The notes under the pieces: model-generated | Seen by the model: only the letters and a program-made list of their open reading frames with translations | Database searches by the model: none | Told to the model about the DNA's origin: nothing | Position numbers and translations under genes: made by a program | Assembly (NCBI GenBank): GCA_020636005.1 | Contig: JACJYR010000001.1 | Span: 1,994,001-2,058,000 of the forward strand | Source: Lewinellaceae bacterium | Lineage (GTDB): Bacteria > Bacteroidota > Bacteroidia > Chitinophagales > Saprospiraceae | Length of the DNA stretch: 64,000 nucleotides | Reading direction: 5' to 3' | In this document: positions 8,555 to 17,773 of the stretch, piece after piece | Layout: every line of letters begins with the position of its first letter | How positions within the stretch are numbered: position 1 is the stretch's first letter

Positions 8555-10579
8555 ATGTCCGTTTTCAAACTCGAATCAAACTACAAACCCACTGGCGACC
8601 AACCAACTGCTATTCGCCAACTCGTTGATGGGGTCAAAGGTGGTGAGCAGGCGCAGGTGCTCCTTGGCGTCACGGGTTCAGGGAAAACTTTTACCATCGC
8701 CAACGTCATCGCCCAGCTTGACAAGCCCGTGCTGGTGCTCACGCACAATAAGACCCTGACCGCACAGCTCTACGGCGAGTTTCGGGAGTTCTTCCCCGAA
8801 AATGCGGTCGAGTATTTCGTCAGCTATTACGACTACTACCAGCCGGAGGCCTACATCTCCGTCACCGATACCTACATCGAAAAGGACCTGAACATCAACG
8901 AGGAAGTGGACAAGCTGCGCCTGCGGGCCACCTCCTCGCTGCTGAGCGGGCGGCGGGACATCATCATCGTGGCCTCCGTTTCCTGTATTTATGGCATGGG
9001 CAACCCGGAGGACTACACCACTGCTATCATCCGTATCCACGAGGGCATGAAGGTGTCGAGGAACATCTTTTTGTACAAATTGGTGGAGAGCCTCTACTCC
9101 CGCACAGAACACGACTTCAAGCGGGCCACCTTCCGGGTGAGGGGCGACACCGTTGACATCAACCTGCCCTATGTGGACTTCGGCTACCGGGTCACGTTTT
9201 TTGGGGATGAAATCGAAACCATTGAAAAACTCGAAATTGAAAGCGGCAAAAAGATAGAGCGCCTGCCCAACGCCGCCATTTTCCCAGCCAACCTCTACGT
9301 GCCGCCGAAAGAGCGGATGGCCGAAATTATCCGCAGCATCGAGGACGAGATGTTCGAGCATACGAAGTTTTTTGAAAAAGAACAGCGCTACCTGGAGGCC
9401 AAGCGCATCAAGGAGCGCACCATGTTTGACCTCGAAATGATCAAGGAACTCGGCTATTGCAGCGGCGTGGAAAACTACTCCCGCTTCTTCGATGGCCGCA
9501 AACCCGGTACCCGCCCATTTTGCCTGCTCGACTATTTCCCTGATGATTATTTAATGGTGGTGGACGAGAGCCACGTCACCATCCCACAGGTGCGGGGCAT
9601 GTGGGGCGGCGACCGTGCCAGAAAGCTCAACCTGGTGAACTGGGGCTTTCGCCTCCCTTCGGCGCTGGACAACCGCCCGCTGAATTTCACCGAATTTGAA
9701 AGCCAAATCAACCAGGTCATTTTCGTGAGCGCCACGCCCGGCGACTACGAGATGGAGCGTACGGACGGCATCATCGTGGAGCAGCTCATCCGCCCAACGG
9801 GCCTGCTCGATCCGCCCATCGAGGTGCGCCCCAGCATCAACCAGGTGGACGATCTGCTGGACGAAATAAGGGAACGGACGGAGAAAAATGAGCGGGTGCT
9901 GGTCACCACCCTGACCAAGCGAATGGCCGAAGAACTCGCCAAATATTTATCCAAACTCGACATCAAAGTGCGCTACATCCACTCGGAAGTGGAAACACTG
10001 GAGCGGGTGGAAATCTTGAGGGATTTGCGCTTGGGCGAGTTCGATGTGCTGATTGGCGTAAACCTGCTGCGGGAAGGGCTTGACTTGCCGGAGGTTTCTT
10101 TGGTCGCAATATTGGATGCTGACAAAGAAGGTTTTTTGAGAAACGACCGCTCGCTCACGCAAACAGCAGGCCGTGCCGCCCGAAACGTGAACGGCCTCGT
10201 CATCTTTTACGCCGACACGGTGACGGAATCCATGCAGCGCACGATCGATGAAACGAACCGCCGCCGCTCCATCCAGATGGCCTACAATGAGGAGCACGGC
10301 ATCGTACCGCAGACCCTGGCCAAGACGAGGGAAGAAATCCTCTCCCGGCAGAGCGTGTTGGATATCCGGGGCAAAAAGGAATACTACATCGAACCGGAAA
10401 CGGTGAGCCTCGCCGCCGACCCCATCGTGGAATATATGACCAGGGATCAAATAGAAAAGATGATCGCAGAAACGGAGGACAAGATGCGCAAAGCGGCGAA
10501 GGAGTTGGATTTTATTTCGGCGGCGGCTTATAGGGACGAGATGATGGCGTTGAAGGACAGGCTGAAGGGGAAGGAGTGA
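8555..10579 (+). CDS. uvrB: Excinuclease ABC subunit B (UvrB)
   Basis: This 674-residue protein has the usual length and order of parts: helicase motif I GVTGSGKT (about 39-46), the damage-probing beta-hairpin region with YYDYYQPEAY, motif II region VVDESHVT, helicase motifs with GVNLLREGLDLPEV and QTAGRAARN, and a C-terminal UVR motif (about 635-670) that contacts UvrC. It verifies DNA damage delivered by UvrA and recruits UvrC for dual incision. The start is the ATG at 8555, whose MSVFKLES N-terminus aligns with the family; the frame is open further upstream but without family match. It is a single gene, ending in a terminator shared with mscL. Confidence 0.97.
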   Translation: MSVFKLESNYKPTGDQPTAIRQLVDGVKGGEQAQVLLGVTGSGKTFTIANVIAQLDKPVLVLTHNKTLTAQLYGEFREFFPENAVEYFVSYYDYYQPEAYISVTDTYIEKDLNINEEVDKLRLRATSSLLSGRRDIIIVASVSCIYGMGNPEDYTTAIIRIHEGMKVSRNIFLYKLVESLYSRTEHDFKRATFRVRGDTVDINLPYVDFGYRVTFFGDEIETIEKLEIESGKKIERLPNAAIFPANLYVPPKERMAEIIRSIEDEMFEHTKFFEKEQRYLEAKRIKERTMFDLEMIKELGYCSGVENYSRFFDGRKPGTRPFCLLDYFPDDYLMVVDESHVTIPQVRGMWGGDRARKLNLVNWGFRLPSALDNRPLNFTEFESQINQVIFVSATPGDYEMERTDGIIVEQLIRPTGLLDPPIEVRPSINQVDDLLDEIRERTEKNERVLVTTLTKRMAEELAKYLSKLDIKVRYIHSEVETLERVEILRDLRLGEFDVLIGVNLLREGLDLPEVSLVAILDADKEGFLRNDRSLTQTAGRAARNVNGLVIFYADTVTESMQRTIDETNRRRSIQMAYNEEHGIVPQTLAKTREEILSRQSVLDIRGKKEYYIEPETVSLAADPIVEYMTRDQIEKMIAETEDKMRKAAKELDFISAAAYRDEMMALKDRLKGKE

Positions 10580-10621
10580 ATTTTCGGCATTCAGTCATTG
10601 GCCATTTTTTCAAAGATCGAA

Positions 10622-10657
10622 AAACGCCCTTCGGAAATTCCATTCCAAAGGGCGTTT
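10622..10657. terminator. Bidirectional terminator between uvrB and mscL
   Basis: A 10-bp perfect stem (10622-10631 with 10648-10657, core ACGCCCTT/AAGGGCGT) has A residues before and T residues after it. It lies between two converging genes. Confidence 0.8.
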
Positions 10658-10678
10658 GTTTTCTGCTTCCAAAACGCA

Positions 10679-11092
10679 TCAACGCTTTTTCAGCAAATCC
10701 CTGATTTCTTCGAGCAGTACCACATCGGCCGGCGGCGCAGGTGGTGCGGCAGGTGCAGCTTCTTCCTTCTTCTTCATTTTGTTTGCTCCTTTTACGATCA
10801 TAAACATGACGAATGCTACGATCAAAAAGTCGATTACGGTGGTGATAAACGCTCCGTATTGTACGGCCACTTCGGCGGCAGTTTCCGCCCCGTCAGGGCC
10901 GACTTCGGCAGGTTTGAGCACCCATTTCATCTTGTCAAAATTGACGCCTCCCATGACCAGGCCGATCAGGGGCGAAACAATGCCTGCCGTAAAGGCAGTT
11001 GATACTTTCCCGAAGGCGGCACCCATGACAAAACCGACGGCGATGTCGAGCAAGTTGCCTTTCATAGCGAATTCCTTAAATTCTTTCCACAT
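10679..11092 (-). CDS. mscL: Large-conductance mechanosensitive channel MscL
   Basis: This 137-residue protein matches MscL in length and plan. An N-terminal amphipathic helix (WKEFKEFAMKGNLLDIAVG) leads into TM1 with the gate-lining GFVMGAAFGKVSTAF, a periplasmic loop, TM2 (TVIDFLIVAFVMFMIVK) and a charged C-terminal helix (LLEEIRDLLKKR) after an Ala/Pro-rich linker. It forms a pentameric pore in the inner membrane that opens under membrane tension and lets solutes out during sudden osmotic down-shock. The ATG at 11092 is the family's usual start. A copy of an ~80-bp dispersed element sits just upstream of its probable promoter region. Confidence 0.95.
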   Translation of the reverse strand: MWKEFKEFAMKGNLLDIAVGFVMGAAFGKVSTAFTAGIVSPLIGLVMGGVNFDKMKWVLKPAEVGPDGAETAAEVAVQYGAFITTVIDFLIVAFVMFMIVKGANKMKKKEEAAPAAPPAPPADVVLLEEIRDLLKKR

Positions 11093-11130
11093 AACGTACT
11101 TGTTTACTAAGGATCGAAGGAAAAATAAAA

Positions 11131-11210
11131 TGACTATTTTATTTTTAAGAAACCCTTCTATTGCTGGGGTTTTCAAAATCAAAATGGTGAAGTTATTTTT
11201 TCATCGTTAC
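11131..11210 (+). repeat. Dispersed ~80-bp element, copy A
   Basis: This segment aligns along its whole length with 40747-40825: the ATTTTATTTTTAA start, AAACCCTTC, GGGGTTT, GAAGTTATT and a GTTAC end are shared. It is flanked by TAAAA on the left and TAAAG on the right, like the TAAAA pair around the other copy. The two inner inverted stretches (AAACCC/GGGGTTT) could form a hairpin. It lacks a gene of its own, so it would be a MITE-like passenger if mobile. Confidence 0.7.
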
Positions 11211-11344
11211 TAAAGGTGAATGAATGTTTTGATGTGGAGACGAATTTAAGCTAAAAAGTATCGAAGCATAACACCCTGCTTTCGTATTTATTTATTGCTA
11301 ACTTTTGGGTTTCAATGATTTAGGGCCGGGCCTGGTTTGGGCCA

Positions 11345-11373
11345 AATAAAAAAAGCCGTGCACAAGGCACGGC
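11345..11373 (-). terminator. Minus-strand terminator below the T9SS beta-propeller gene
   Basis: A perfect 7-bp GC-rich stem GCCGTGC/GCACGGC (11355-11361 with 11367-11373) with a 5-nt loop is followed on the minus strand by a T run. The nearest minus-strand gene ends 415 bp upstream at 11789. Confidence 0.6.
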
Positions 11374-11788
11374 CCTCAAATTATAATCTCATGAAAAAAA
11401 CGATAGTCAGGTTGGGTTTTCGGCCTTTTCATTACAAACTTCCACACATTACTCCGGGCCGAAAAAGTTCCTCCCGGCTGGGCGGGAGGAACGTGGGACA
11501 GGTTTTGGATACACTTTGCGATTTCAAGTAAAAGCAGAAATCGGCTTTGGGTAATCGGTTTTTGAAAAAAATGGTTTTGGGGCACAATCGGTTGGGAAAA
11601 TCGGTTCTGGGCTTTTTCGGTCTTGGGCAATGCCGGTTTCAAATTGTAATCGGTTACCGGGTTTTGTAATGGTTTGAAAATGGTTTGATTTTGTTTGATA
11701 TGGTTTGAATTTGCTGGGGGTGCTGTCTTAAACTGTGGTCAGCGATTTCTAACAAATTCAAACGATCCTCAAACAATTTCAAACAACA

Positions 11789-14728
11789 CTACCTCACTAC
11801 AAATTTCCCAGCTTGCAGGAGCAGCCCGTCGCCCTCCAGCCGGTAGGCGTAGGTGCCGGCCGGTAGCCCGTTCCGCTGGAAGCGGAGGTGGCTGCCGGAT
11901 GACTGCTGTTGGCGAACGGGTTGCCCCTTTATATTGAACACGCTAAGATTTAAGGCATTGAATGACCTGCCATTCACCTCGAACTCGATGGCAGTGGCAA
12001 ATGGGTTCGGGTATGCGCTCACGCCCACGCCAGGGATTTCCGGCTCTTCCACATCCGTTAGTACAAAGTCCAGCAACTTAGCGCCACCGACAACGTGGGT
12101 ATATGTATCCGTTTGTGCGGGCGCATCGTAACCTAAAAAGACAGCGGCACTGTTTGGGATAATAGTTCCTTCCGGGTTGTCCGGTTTCTGGGCCACTTTG
12201 AATTTGACAAAGCCCTGGGAGGCAGTGTCGCCGTCTGGTAATAGGTTCAAATCTTCGAAGGTGAACTTGAGGACACCATTGCTGTAAACCTCAAAATTGT
12301 AGGGGTGGCTGCTGGCACCGGGCACAACAGTCGCCAGGTCAAGAGAGGCGGGCAGGGTGTCCCTGATCACTAAGCGTTGGATGGTATCGGTCCCGGCATT
12401 CTGGAAATAAAGGTGGTATTCGATGCTGGTGTTGGCGGGGATAAGATTTTCCCCACCAACCTGATAGCCTCTGGGATAGCCTCGCAACATAATGTAATCG
12501 GACGGACTGATAGCTTCCTGTACATCAACAGATACAAATGGGTCGTTTTCGTCTTCCTGTAGCTGGGTAACGTAACCGGTCGAGTAGTTTCCTGTGTTGG
12601 AACAGCCCTCCACCGCCACGGTGGGGTAGCTGTTGCCGGGATGGTTTGGGGATTGTTCGGCAATTATTCTGTAGGTGGCGCCGGTGGCGGCTATGGTTAT
12701 GGTCGTGTCTTCGGCAGATTCAAGTTGGTATGGAACAGGATCTTGGGTCAACATAACCTGGTCTTCGATGACGATAAAAGCCTGCGGTTCATTCATATTC
12801 CCCGATCCAATATTTCTAAGGGTAAAACGAATGGAGTCATTGTTAGAATCGCAATAGCCGTCGGCTTTTATACTGGACATATCCCAGGATGGAGATACAG
12901 GAACGCAGAGCGTATCCGGGAAAACATGGGCGCTGACGGAATAAGCTTCAAAAGGTTGACCGTTGCAATCGGAAGAAACGGTGAAATTAAAACTGCCGCA
13001 TTCATCTATGTCAAGCGTAGCAATATTTAAAATATAAAGGCTATCAACCTGGTCAGCCACTGGAACGGATGATCCTGTTAGCGTTAAGCTATTGTCGAGG
13101 ATAATATGAACGGAGGGCACATCTGCTGGGCTGGTCCCGTCATTGCAATAGGATACCGTATAGCCGATGTTGCTGCAGTTTTGAATCACCGGGGCAGAAA
13201 CATCCACCGTTAGCAAGGGGCAATCAACCAGTTTCCACATGGGAAAGTCCTTGCCGGACAGTGTGTCGTACTGACTGCTGTAATTGACATTGTATGAGCC
13301 GATACAGGATTGCCAGTACTGATTTTTAACAAGAGCGGTCACCTGATAGACGCCCGTGTCTATAAAAATATCATAGTTTCCGTTTTCATCCGTGGTGCCA
13401 AAGAACGTTTTGGTAGGGGAAGCGGCCCTGATAATCCAGTTGTTCAAGCCTTGCTCGCCAGCCTGCAGGGTACAGTTCTGATTGTTGTCAACATAGATTT
13501 TCCCACTGAGGTGGTTTGTGTAAATCAACCCGTCCGGGCCGGTTTTGAAAAAGGACACATCATTCAACAGGTTCCCGAAAAGGGAATTGTAGCCAACGAC
13601 GATGAAGCCCTCCTTTTTAGTTTCAACCACTGCGGCGCCCTCATCAACGTGGCTGTTTCTTCCAAGACTCCTCCACCAGATCAGGTTGCCGTTTTTATCG
13701 GTTTTGGCCAACAAGGCGTCAATGTTGAAAAAAGAAATCTCGGTGTTGCCGGTGATGACCAGGTCCTCATTCCCGGTTTCCAGTAAACCATATCCCTGGT
13801 CTGTCCCGCCGAAATCGCCGTCAAAAGTCTTTGACCAGATCTCGTCCCCGGCCACGGTAGTTTTCAACAAGTAAACATCGCTGTTGGAGCCGGTATAGCC
13901 AACCACGGCAATGTTTCCGTCGGTAGTCTTCACAAGGTCATAGCCTTCGTCAATATCGTTGGCGGCACCGAAATATTTACTCCAAACCTCATTTCCCGAA
14001 AAATCGGTTTTCACCAGGTAAAGGTCGGTGGTATTGTTTGCTGCATTCAGGGAAGACCCTGCGACGAGGTAGCCATCTGCGAGCTCCGTTACACTCCGCC
14101 CCACATCGTCGCCCGCTCCGCCTAAAGTCTTCAGCCAAACCTGGTTGCCCAGTTCGTCCGTTTTCACCAGCAGCACATCGCTTTGTCCGGTGGTGGAATT
14201 GGTGGTGCGGCCAACGAGCAGGTACCCAGGACTGTTGGAAGTAGCGATGACCTTGAAAGCCTGCTCGTCTTCATTTGCATTGCCGAACTGCCTGCTCCAA
14301 AGCAGCACGCCATTTTTATCGAGCCGGATCAGGTAGGCGTTGGATTTTGTCAATTGGGTCGGCCGGATGTCACCAGACACGACCAAGCCTTTATCGGGTG
14401 TTTCAATAATTGAATAGCCATGTTCGATGAAACCCTCGTCATAGATCTTCGACCAGATCAATTTGCCGTCCACATCCGTGCGGATGACGTACACATCATA
14501 ATCGCCATCGGCTCCGAAGGATTGGCTGAATCCCGTAGCGGCGAAGCCCCAGTCCTGCGTTTGTATGATGTCCTGCCCGATGTCGTCGGAATTGCCGCCG
14601 AAATAAATCTCCCAACCCTGCGCATTTAGTTGAAGGCAAAAAGCAACCATCCCTGCCAGCAAAGGCAACTGCCTTAGCAGCCAGGGCTGCTTCGGGAATT
14701 GTTGGAAGGTTATTTTAAGCTTCGTCAT
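11789..14728 (-). CDS. T9SS type A cargo protein with beta-propeller repeats
   Basis: This 979-residue secreted protein begins with a signal peptide (hydrophobic stretch PLLAGMVAFCLQLNAQ). About 400 residues follow in a beta-propeller of ~55-residue repeats, each with a DVYLIKTD...GNxVWSKxFGG-like unit and a DxGYSIxET strand. The middle has a carboxypeptidase-regulatory-like segment (LSGKIYVDNNQNC) and DUF11-like beta modules (YHLYFQNAGTDTIQRLVIRDTLP, in short parts). The last ~80 residues are a Por secretion tail (YPNPFA, FNIKGQPVRQ, LPAGTYAYRL). It is therefore exported by T9SS and probably stays at the cell surface. I chose the ATG at 14728 because it directly precedes the signal peptide; the frame runs on to 14932. 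Confidence 0.88.
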   Translation of the reverse strand: MTKLKITFQQFPKQPWLLRQLPLLAGMVAFCLQLNAQGWEIYFGGNSDDIGQDIIQTQDWGFAATGFSQSFGADGDYDVYVIRTDVDGKLIWSKIYDEGFIEHGYSIIETPDKGLVVSGDIRPTQLTKSNAYLIRLDKNGVLLWSRQFGNANEDEQAFKVIATSNSPGYLLVGRTTNSTTGQSDVLLVKTDELGNQVWLKTLGGAGDDVGRSVTELADGYLVAGSSLNAANNTTDLYLVKTDFSGNEVWSKYFGAANDIDEGYDLVKTTDGNIAVVGYTGSNSDVYLLKTTVAGDEIWSKTFDGDFGGTDQGYGLLETGNEDLVITGNTEISFFNIDALLAKTDKNGNLIWWRSLGRNSHVDEGAAVVETKKEGFIVVGYNSLFGNLLNDVSFFKTGPDGLIYTNHLSGKIYVDNNQNCTLQAGEQGLNNWIIRAASPTKTFFGTTDENGNYDIFIDTGVYQVTALVKNQYWQSCIGSYNVNYSSQYDTLSGKDFPMWKLVDCPLLTVDVSAPVIQNCSNIGYTVSYCNDGTSPADVPSVHIILDNSLTLTGSSVPVADQVDSLYILNIATLDIDECGSFNFTVSSDCNGQPFEAYSVSAHVFPDTLCVPVSPSWDMSSIKADGYCDSNNDSIRFTLRNIGSGNMNEPQAFIVIEDQVMLTQDPVPYQLESAEDTTITIAATGATYRIIAEQSPNHPGNSYPTVAVEGCSNTGNYSTGYVTQLQEDENDPFVSVDVQEAISPSDYIMLRGYPRGYQVGGENLIPANTSIEYHLYFQNAGTDTIQRLVIRDTLPASLDLATVVPGASSHPYNFEVYSNGVLKFTFEDLNLLPDGDTASQGFVKFKVAQKPDNPEGTIIPNSAAVFLGYDAPAQTDTYTHVVGGAKLLDFVLTDVEEPEIPGVGVSAYPNPFATAIEFEVNGRSFNALNLSVFNIKGQPVRQQQSSGSHLRFQRNGLPAGTYAYRLEGDGLLLQAGKFVVR

Positions 14729-14855
14729 GGGTAGATGTTTCTTGCGGATATTCAAATACGATACAAATGTGAAAAGACCTGTTGCTAAAATCAAAGACAA
14801 AAAAGGGCATTTGTTGAAAAGAATTTGCATCTTTTGATAAGGAAAAACGTTTAAA

Positions 14856-14896
14856 TTTTCCTTAAAAACCTTTTGAATAAAGGCTTTTAAGGAAAA
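14856..14896. promoter_or_regulatory. 18-bp inverted repeat between divergent genes
   Basis: The arms 14856-14873 and 14879-14896 pair over 18 bp with one mismatch around a 5-nt loop. The repeat lies 53 bp before the rightward gene at 14949 and 128 bp before the leftward one at 14728. It may be an operator or a 5' leader hairpin; nothing shows which. Confidence 0.45.
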
Positions 14897-14948
14897 TACA
14901 GATTTTTGGTTTTGTTGACAGAAAATATTCATTGGAAGTATTTTTTTT

Positions 14949-16361
14949 ATGGAAAAAAGTCATCTCGTCCACATTCTACGGACTTTGGACAAAAAAGAAA
15001 TCCGGGAACTCAAAAAATGGGTCGCTTCCCCTGCCCATAACCTCCGTCAGGATGTAGTGGACTTATTAGAATTTCTCTTGTCTGGCAACCACCTGTACAA
15101 TGAAAAGGATTTGGAAAAGGAAAAAGTATTTGGGGCTGTTTATCCCGATAGAACGTTCAGTGATTCAGAATTGCGGCAGGTCATTCATTTCCTGTTAAAG
15201 GCCACGGAGGAATATCTTCTTTACAACGAATTGTTCAAAGACGAAGTGAGTTCAAAAACGGCTTTGGCCAAAGTTTATCGCCAAAGGCAATTGCCCAGAT
15301 TGTTTCAAAAAACGATAGACAGTGTGCAAAAACTCCAGGAACAGCAACCCCGCAGGAACCATCAGTATTACGAAAATGAGTATGCCCTCCAATTTGAACA
15401 GTATTCCTATTTGAGCGGGTTGAGCAGGACTGTTCCGCTCAACCTGCAAGAAGTTTCGGACGCAAACGATGTGGCCTACCTCACCAATAAACTTCGATTG
15501 AGTTGTATTATGCTATCTCACCAAACCGTTTTCAAAACGGAATACAAAATGGGGCTGCTCAATGATGTATTGAACCGTGTCGAGGCCGAGCCTGCTTATC
15601 TGGAAATTCCCGCCATTGCCATTTACTATTTTAGTTTCAAAGCTATTTCAGAAAAAACCAACAAGGAATTTTTCCAGAAACTGAAAGAGCAAATCCTTCT
15701 TCATGGCGACCTTTTCCCAACTGAAGAGATTCGGGTTATTTATTTGTTGGCCATCAATTATTGTATCGGAAGGATGAACGAGGGCGATTCGGATTTCGTC
15801 AATGAGTCGTACCAGCTTTACAAAGAAGGATTTGGAAAAAATATATTCCTTGAGAATGGCATCCTGTCCCGGTTTACCTTTGGCAATGCTATCATGATTG
15901 CGCTTAACCTAAAAGAGTACCAATGGGCTGAAAACTTTATCAAGGATTTCAGCGACTATTTAGAGGAAAAACACCGTGACTACAACGTGCATTTTTACCT
16001 GGCAAGGCTGCATTTTGAAAAGAAAGATTATCCAAAGGCCATGCAGCTTTTTGTACAGGCAGATTATGACGATATTCTAATGACCCTGGTGGCCAAAACC
16101 ATGCTCCTCAAAATGTACTTTGAGCTCGACGAGTACAACGCCCTCGAATCCCTCCTTGGCAGTATGCGCACCTACCTCCAGCGCAAAAAAGTGATGGGCT
16201 ACCACAAGGCCAATTACAAGAACATCATCCATTTCACCAAAAAACTGCTGAAAGTAACCCCCTACGACAAGGCGCAAAAAGAAAAGCTCCGCCTGGAACT
16301 CGCCGGCACCAACCCCCTCACCGAGCGGAAGTGGCTGATGGAGCAGTTGGAGCGGATGTGA
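14949..16361 (+). CDS. Helical-repeat (TPR-like) protein of unknown function
   Basis: This 470-residue cytoplasmic protein has no signal peptide and an almost wholly helical pattern. The N-terminal ~100 residues (LDKKEIRELKKWVASPAHNL then DVVDLLEFLL) form a conserved-looking module seen in Saprospiria proteins of unknown role. The rest shows weak TPR-like helix pairs (for example YNVHFYLARLHFEKKDYPKAM). No catalytic motif is visible. It probably serves as a protein-binding scaffold, but that is inference. It is a single gene, divergent from the beta-propeller gene and followed by the DUF4143 ATPase. Confidence 0.65.
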   Translation: MEKSHLVHILRTLDKKEIRELKKWVASPAHNLRQDVVDLLEFLLSGNHLYNEKDLEKEKVFGAVYPDRTFSDSELRQVIHFLLKATEEYLLYNELFKDEVSSKTALAKVYRQRQLPRLFQKTIDSVQKLQEQQPRRNHQYYENEYALQFEQYSYLSGLSRTVPLNLQEVSDANDVAYLTNKLRLSCIMLSHQTVFKTEYKMGLLNDVLNRVEAEPAYLEIPAIAIYYFSFKAISEKTNKEFFQKLKEQILLHGDLFPTEEIRVIYLLAINYCIGRMNEGDSDFVNESYQLYKEGFGKNIFLENGILSRFTFGNAIMIALNLKEYQWAENFIKDFSDYLEEKHRDYNVHFYLARLHFEKKDYPKAMQLFVQADYDDILMTLVAKTMLLKMYFELDEYNALESLLGSMRTYLQRKKVMGYHKANYKNIIHFTKKLLKVTPYDKAQKEKLRLELAGTNPLTERKWLMEQLERM

Positions 16362-16485
16362 ATGGGTGTGTTTGGGTATTTAGGTGTTTTTGTGTTTTGG
16401 GCGGTCGGGAGGTTTAGAAGGCAGCATGATTTTCTAAAATACTTGGATTGATTTTCTAAAAATGGAACGTCATTCCAAAAAAATC

Positions 16486-16518
16486 GGATATTTTTGGAAT
16501 CTGAATCCAAAAATATCC
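16486..16518. promoter_or_regulatory. Perfect 13-bp inverted repeat abutting the DUF4143 gene start
   Basis: GGATATTTTTGGA (16486-16498) and its exact inverse TCCAAAAATATCC (16506-16518) flank a 7-bp spacer and end 4 bp before the ATG at 16523. Two near-copies of TGATTTTCTAAAA lie just upstream (about 16427 and 16449). This is the pattern of a self-regulatory operator or of a hairpin that masks the translation start. Confidence 0.6.
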
Positions 16519-16522
16519 AACC

Positions 16523-17773
16523 ATGCTGAAGCCACGCAATTTGTTCGACCCCATTTGGCAGCACCTGCCAGACAAGCGCTTCACTATCATCACAGGCGCC
16601 AGACAAGTGGGAAAGACCTCGCTCCTTAGAATGTTGCTGCGCAGGCTGCAAGATGAAAACCAGACTGTACACTACTTGACCCTTGAAGACACATTCGTCA
16701 GAAAAAGTATTGACGAACATCCCGACAAGGTATTTGACCACTTGCCACAACGGCCCCAACTCTTTTTGAAGGGCGCAAGTGCCGCCCCGTTTTACCTGCT
16801 CATTGACGAAGTGCAATATGCCGCTGATCCGACCCATTTTTTGAAGTTCCTTTACGACCGCTACGAGGGCAACCTAAAAGTGGTGGCTACGGGCAGCAGC
16901 GCATTTTACATAGACCGGAAATTCACCGACAGCCTGGCAGGGCGCAAGCGCATTTTCCAGCTATGGACATTGACTTTTGCCGAAACACTTGCTTTTCTGG
17001 ATCGGGAAGATTTATTGGCAGAAATCAAACTGAAACAGGAAAGGCCGGAATACCAATCGCCCCATTGGGGGGAAATCCAGCAGCGTTTTATGGAATACCT
17101 CACCTTTGGCGGCTATCCTGCCGTAGCACTGGAACCCAATCCCAACGAGAAAAAATTCCTGCTCGACGAGCTCAAAAACGCCTACATCAAAAGGGACTTG
17201 CTGGAAGCAGGCGTCGAGAAGCCCAACAAATTTTATCTTTTGTTCCAACTACTGGCCGATCAAGTAGGGAGCCTGACCAATCGCCACGAACTGTCGAAAA
17301 CCACGCAGCTCGACGCTAAAACGGTGGACAATTACCTCTACATCCTGGAAAAATGTTTCCACATCAGCCAAGTGCGCCCTTTTTACAGGAATATCCAAAA
17401 GGAACTGACCAAGATGCCCAAGATCTATCTTAACGATCTGGGCCTGCGCAACGCGTTGCTTAACCGGTTTGACAACCCCGCCAACCGGGCCGACAAGGGC
17501 CAATTGCTGGAAAATTTCTTTTTTTGCCAATTCCGGGATCAATTTGGCCCCGAGCAAGTCCGCTTTTGGCGTACCACCGCACAGGATGAACTGGATTTTG
17601 TGGTGGAACAAAGTTTTGGCAATGGCCGGGCCTTCGAGGTGAAATGGAACCCCTTAAACTTCAAGCCCGGCAGTTATGCAAAATTTACGGACACCTATCC
17701 AAATTTCCCGGTGAGATGCCTCGGGGCAGAAGATTTTCATCAATTTGAAACCGTCGAAACAGGCGAAAAATGA
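16523..17773 (+). CDS. AAA ATPase with DUF4143 domain
   Basis: This 416-residue protein has an N-terminal P-loop ATPase: Walker A GARQVGKTS (about 25-33), Walker B YLLIDEVQYA and a sensor strand VVATGSSAF. The C-terminal half is a DUF4143 domain whose end (DELDFVVE, then AFEVKWN) resembles the D-x(n)-ExK core of PD-(D/E)XK nucleases. Proteins of this type are widespread, often carried by mobile DNA, and their role is unknown; some were proposed as toxin-like or DNA-processing factors. Its stop codon overlaps the trmB start (ATGA), so the two may be co-translated although trmB is a housekeeping gene. Confidence 0.9.
   Translation: MLKPRNLFDPIWQHLPDKRFTIITGARQVGKTSLLRMLLRRLQDENQTVHYLTLEDTFVRKSIDEHPDKVFDHLPQRPQLFLKGASAAPFYLLIDEVQYAADPTHFLKFLYDRYEGNLKVVATGSSAFYIDRKFTDSLAGRKRIFQLWTLTFAETLAFLDREDLLAEIKLKQERPEYQSPHWGEIQQRFMEYLTFGGYPAVALEPNPNEKKFLLDELKNAYIKRDLLEAGVEKPNKFYLLFQLLADQVGSLTNRHELSKTTQLDAKTVDNYLYILEKCFHISQVRPFYRNIQKELTKMPKIYLNDLGLRNALLNRFDNPANRADKGQLLENFFFCQFRDQFGPEQVRFWRTTAQDELDFVVEQSFGNGRAFEVKWNPLNFKPGSYAKFTDTYPNFPVRCLGAEDFHQFETVETGEK

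Larger units (their letters stand above)
11093..11788. other. Intergenic region with repeats, no gene
   Basis: About 700 bp between mscL and the beta-propeller gene. It holds the ~80-bp dispersed element (11131-11210), a minus-strand terminator (11345-11373), and from 11530 to 11790 a run of degenerate words such as AATCGGTTTTGG, ATGGTTTGAAA and CAAACAATTTCAAAC. The 88-residue open frame at 11376-11642 is made of these words and is not convincing. Confidence 0.6.

Noticed and set aside
11376..11642. 88-residue minus-strand frame after the terminator
   Set aside because: The reading is made of degenerate intergenic words and there is no start context or family.
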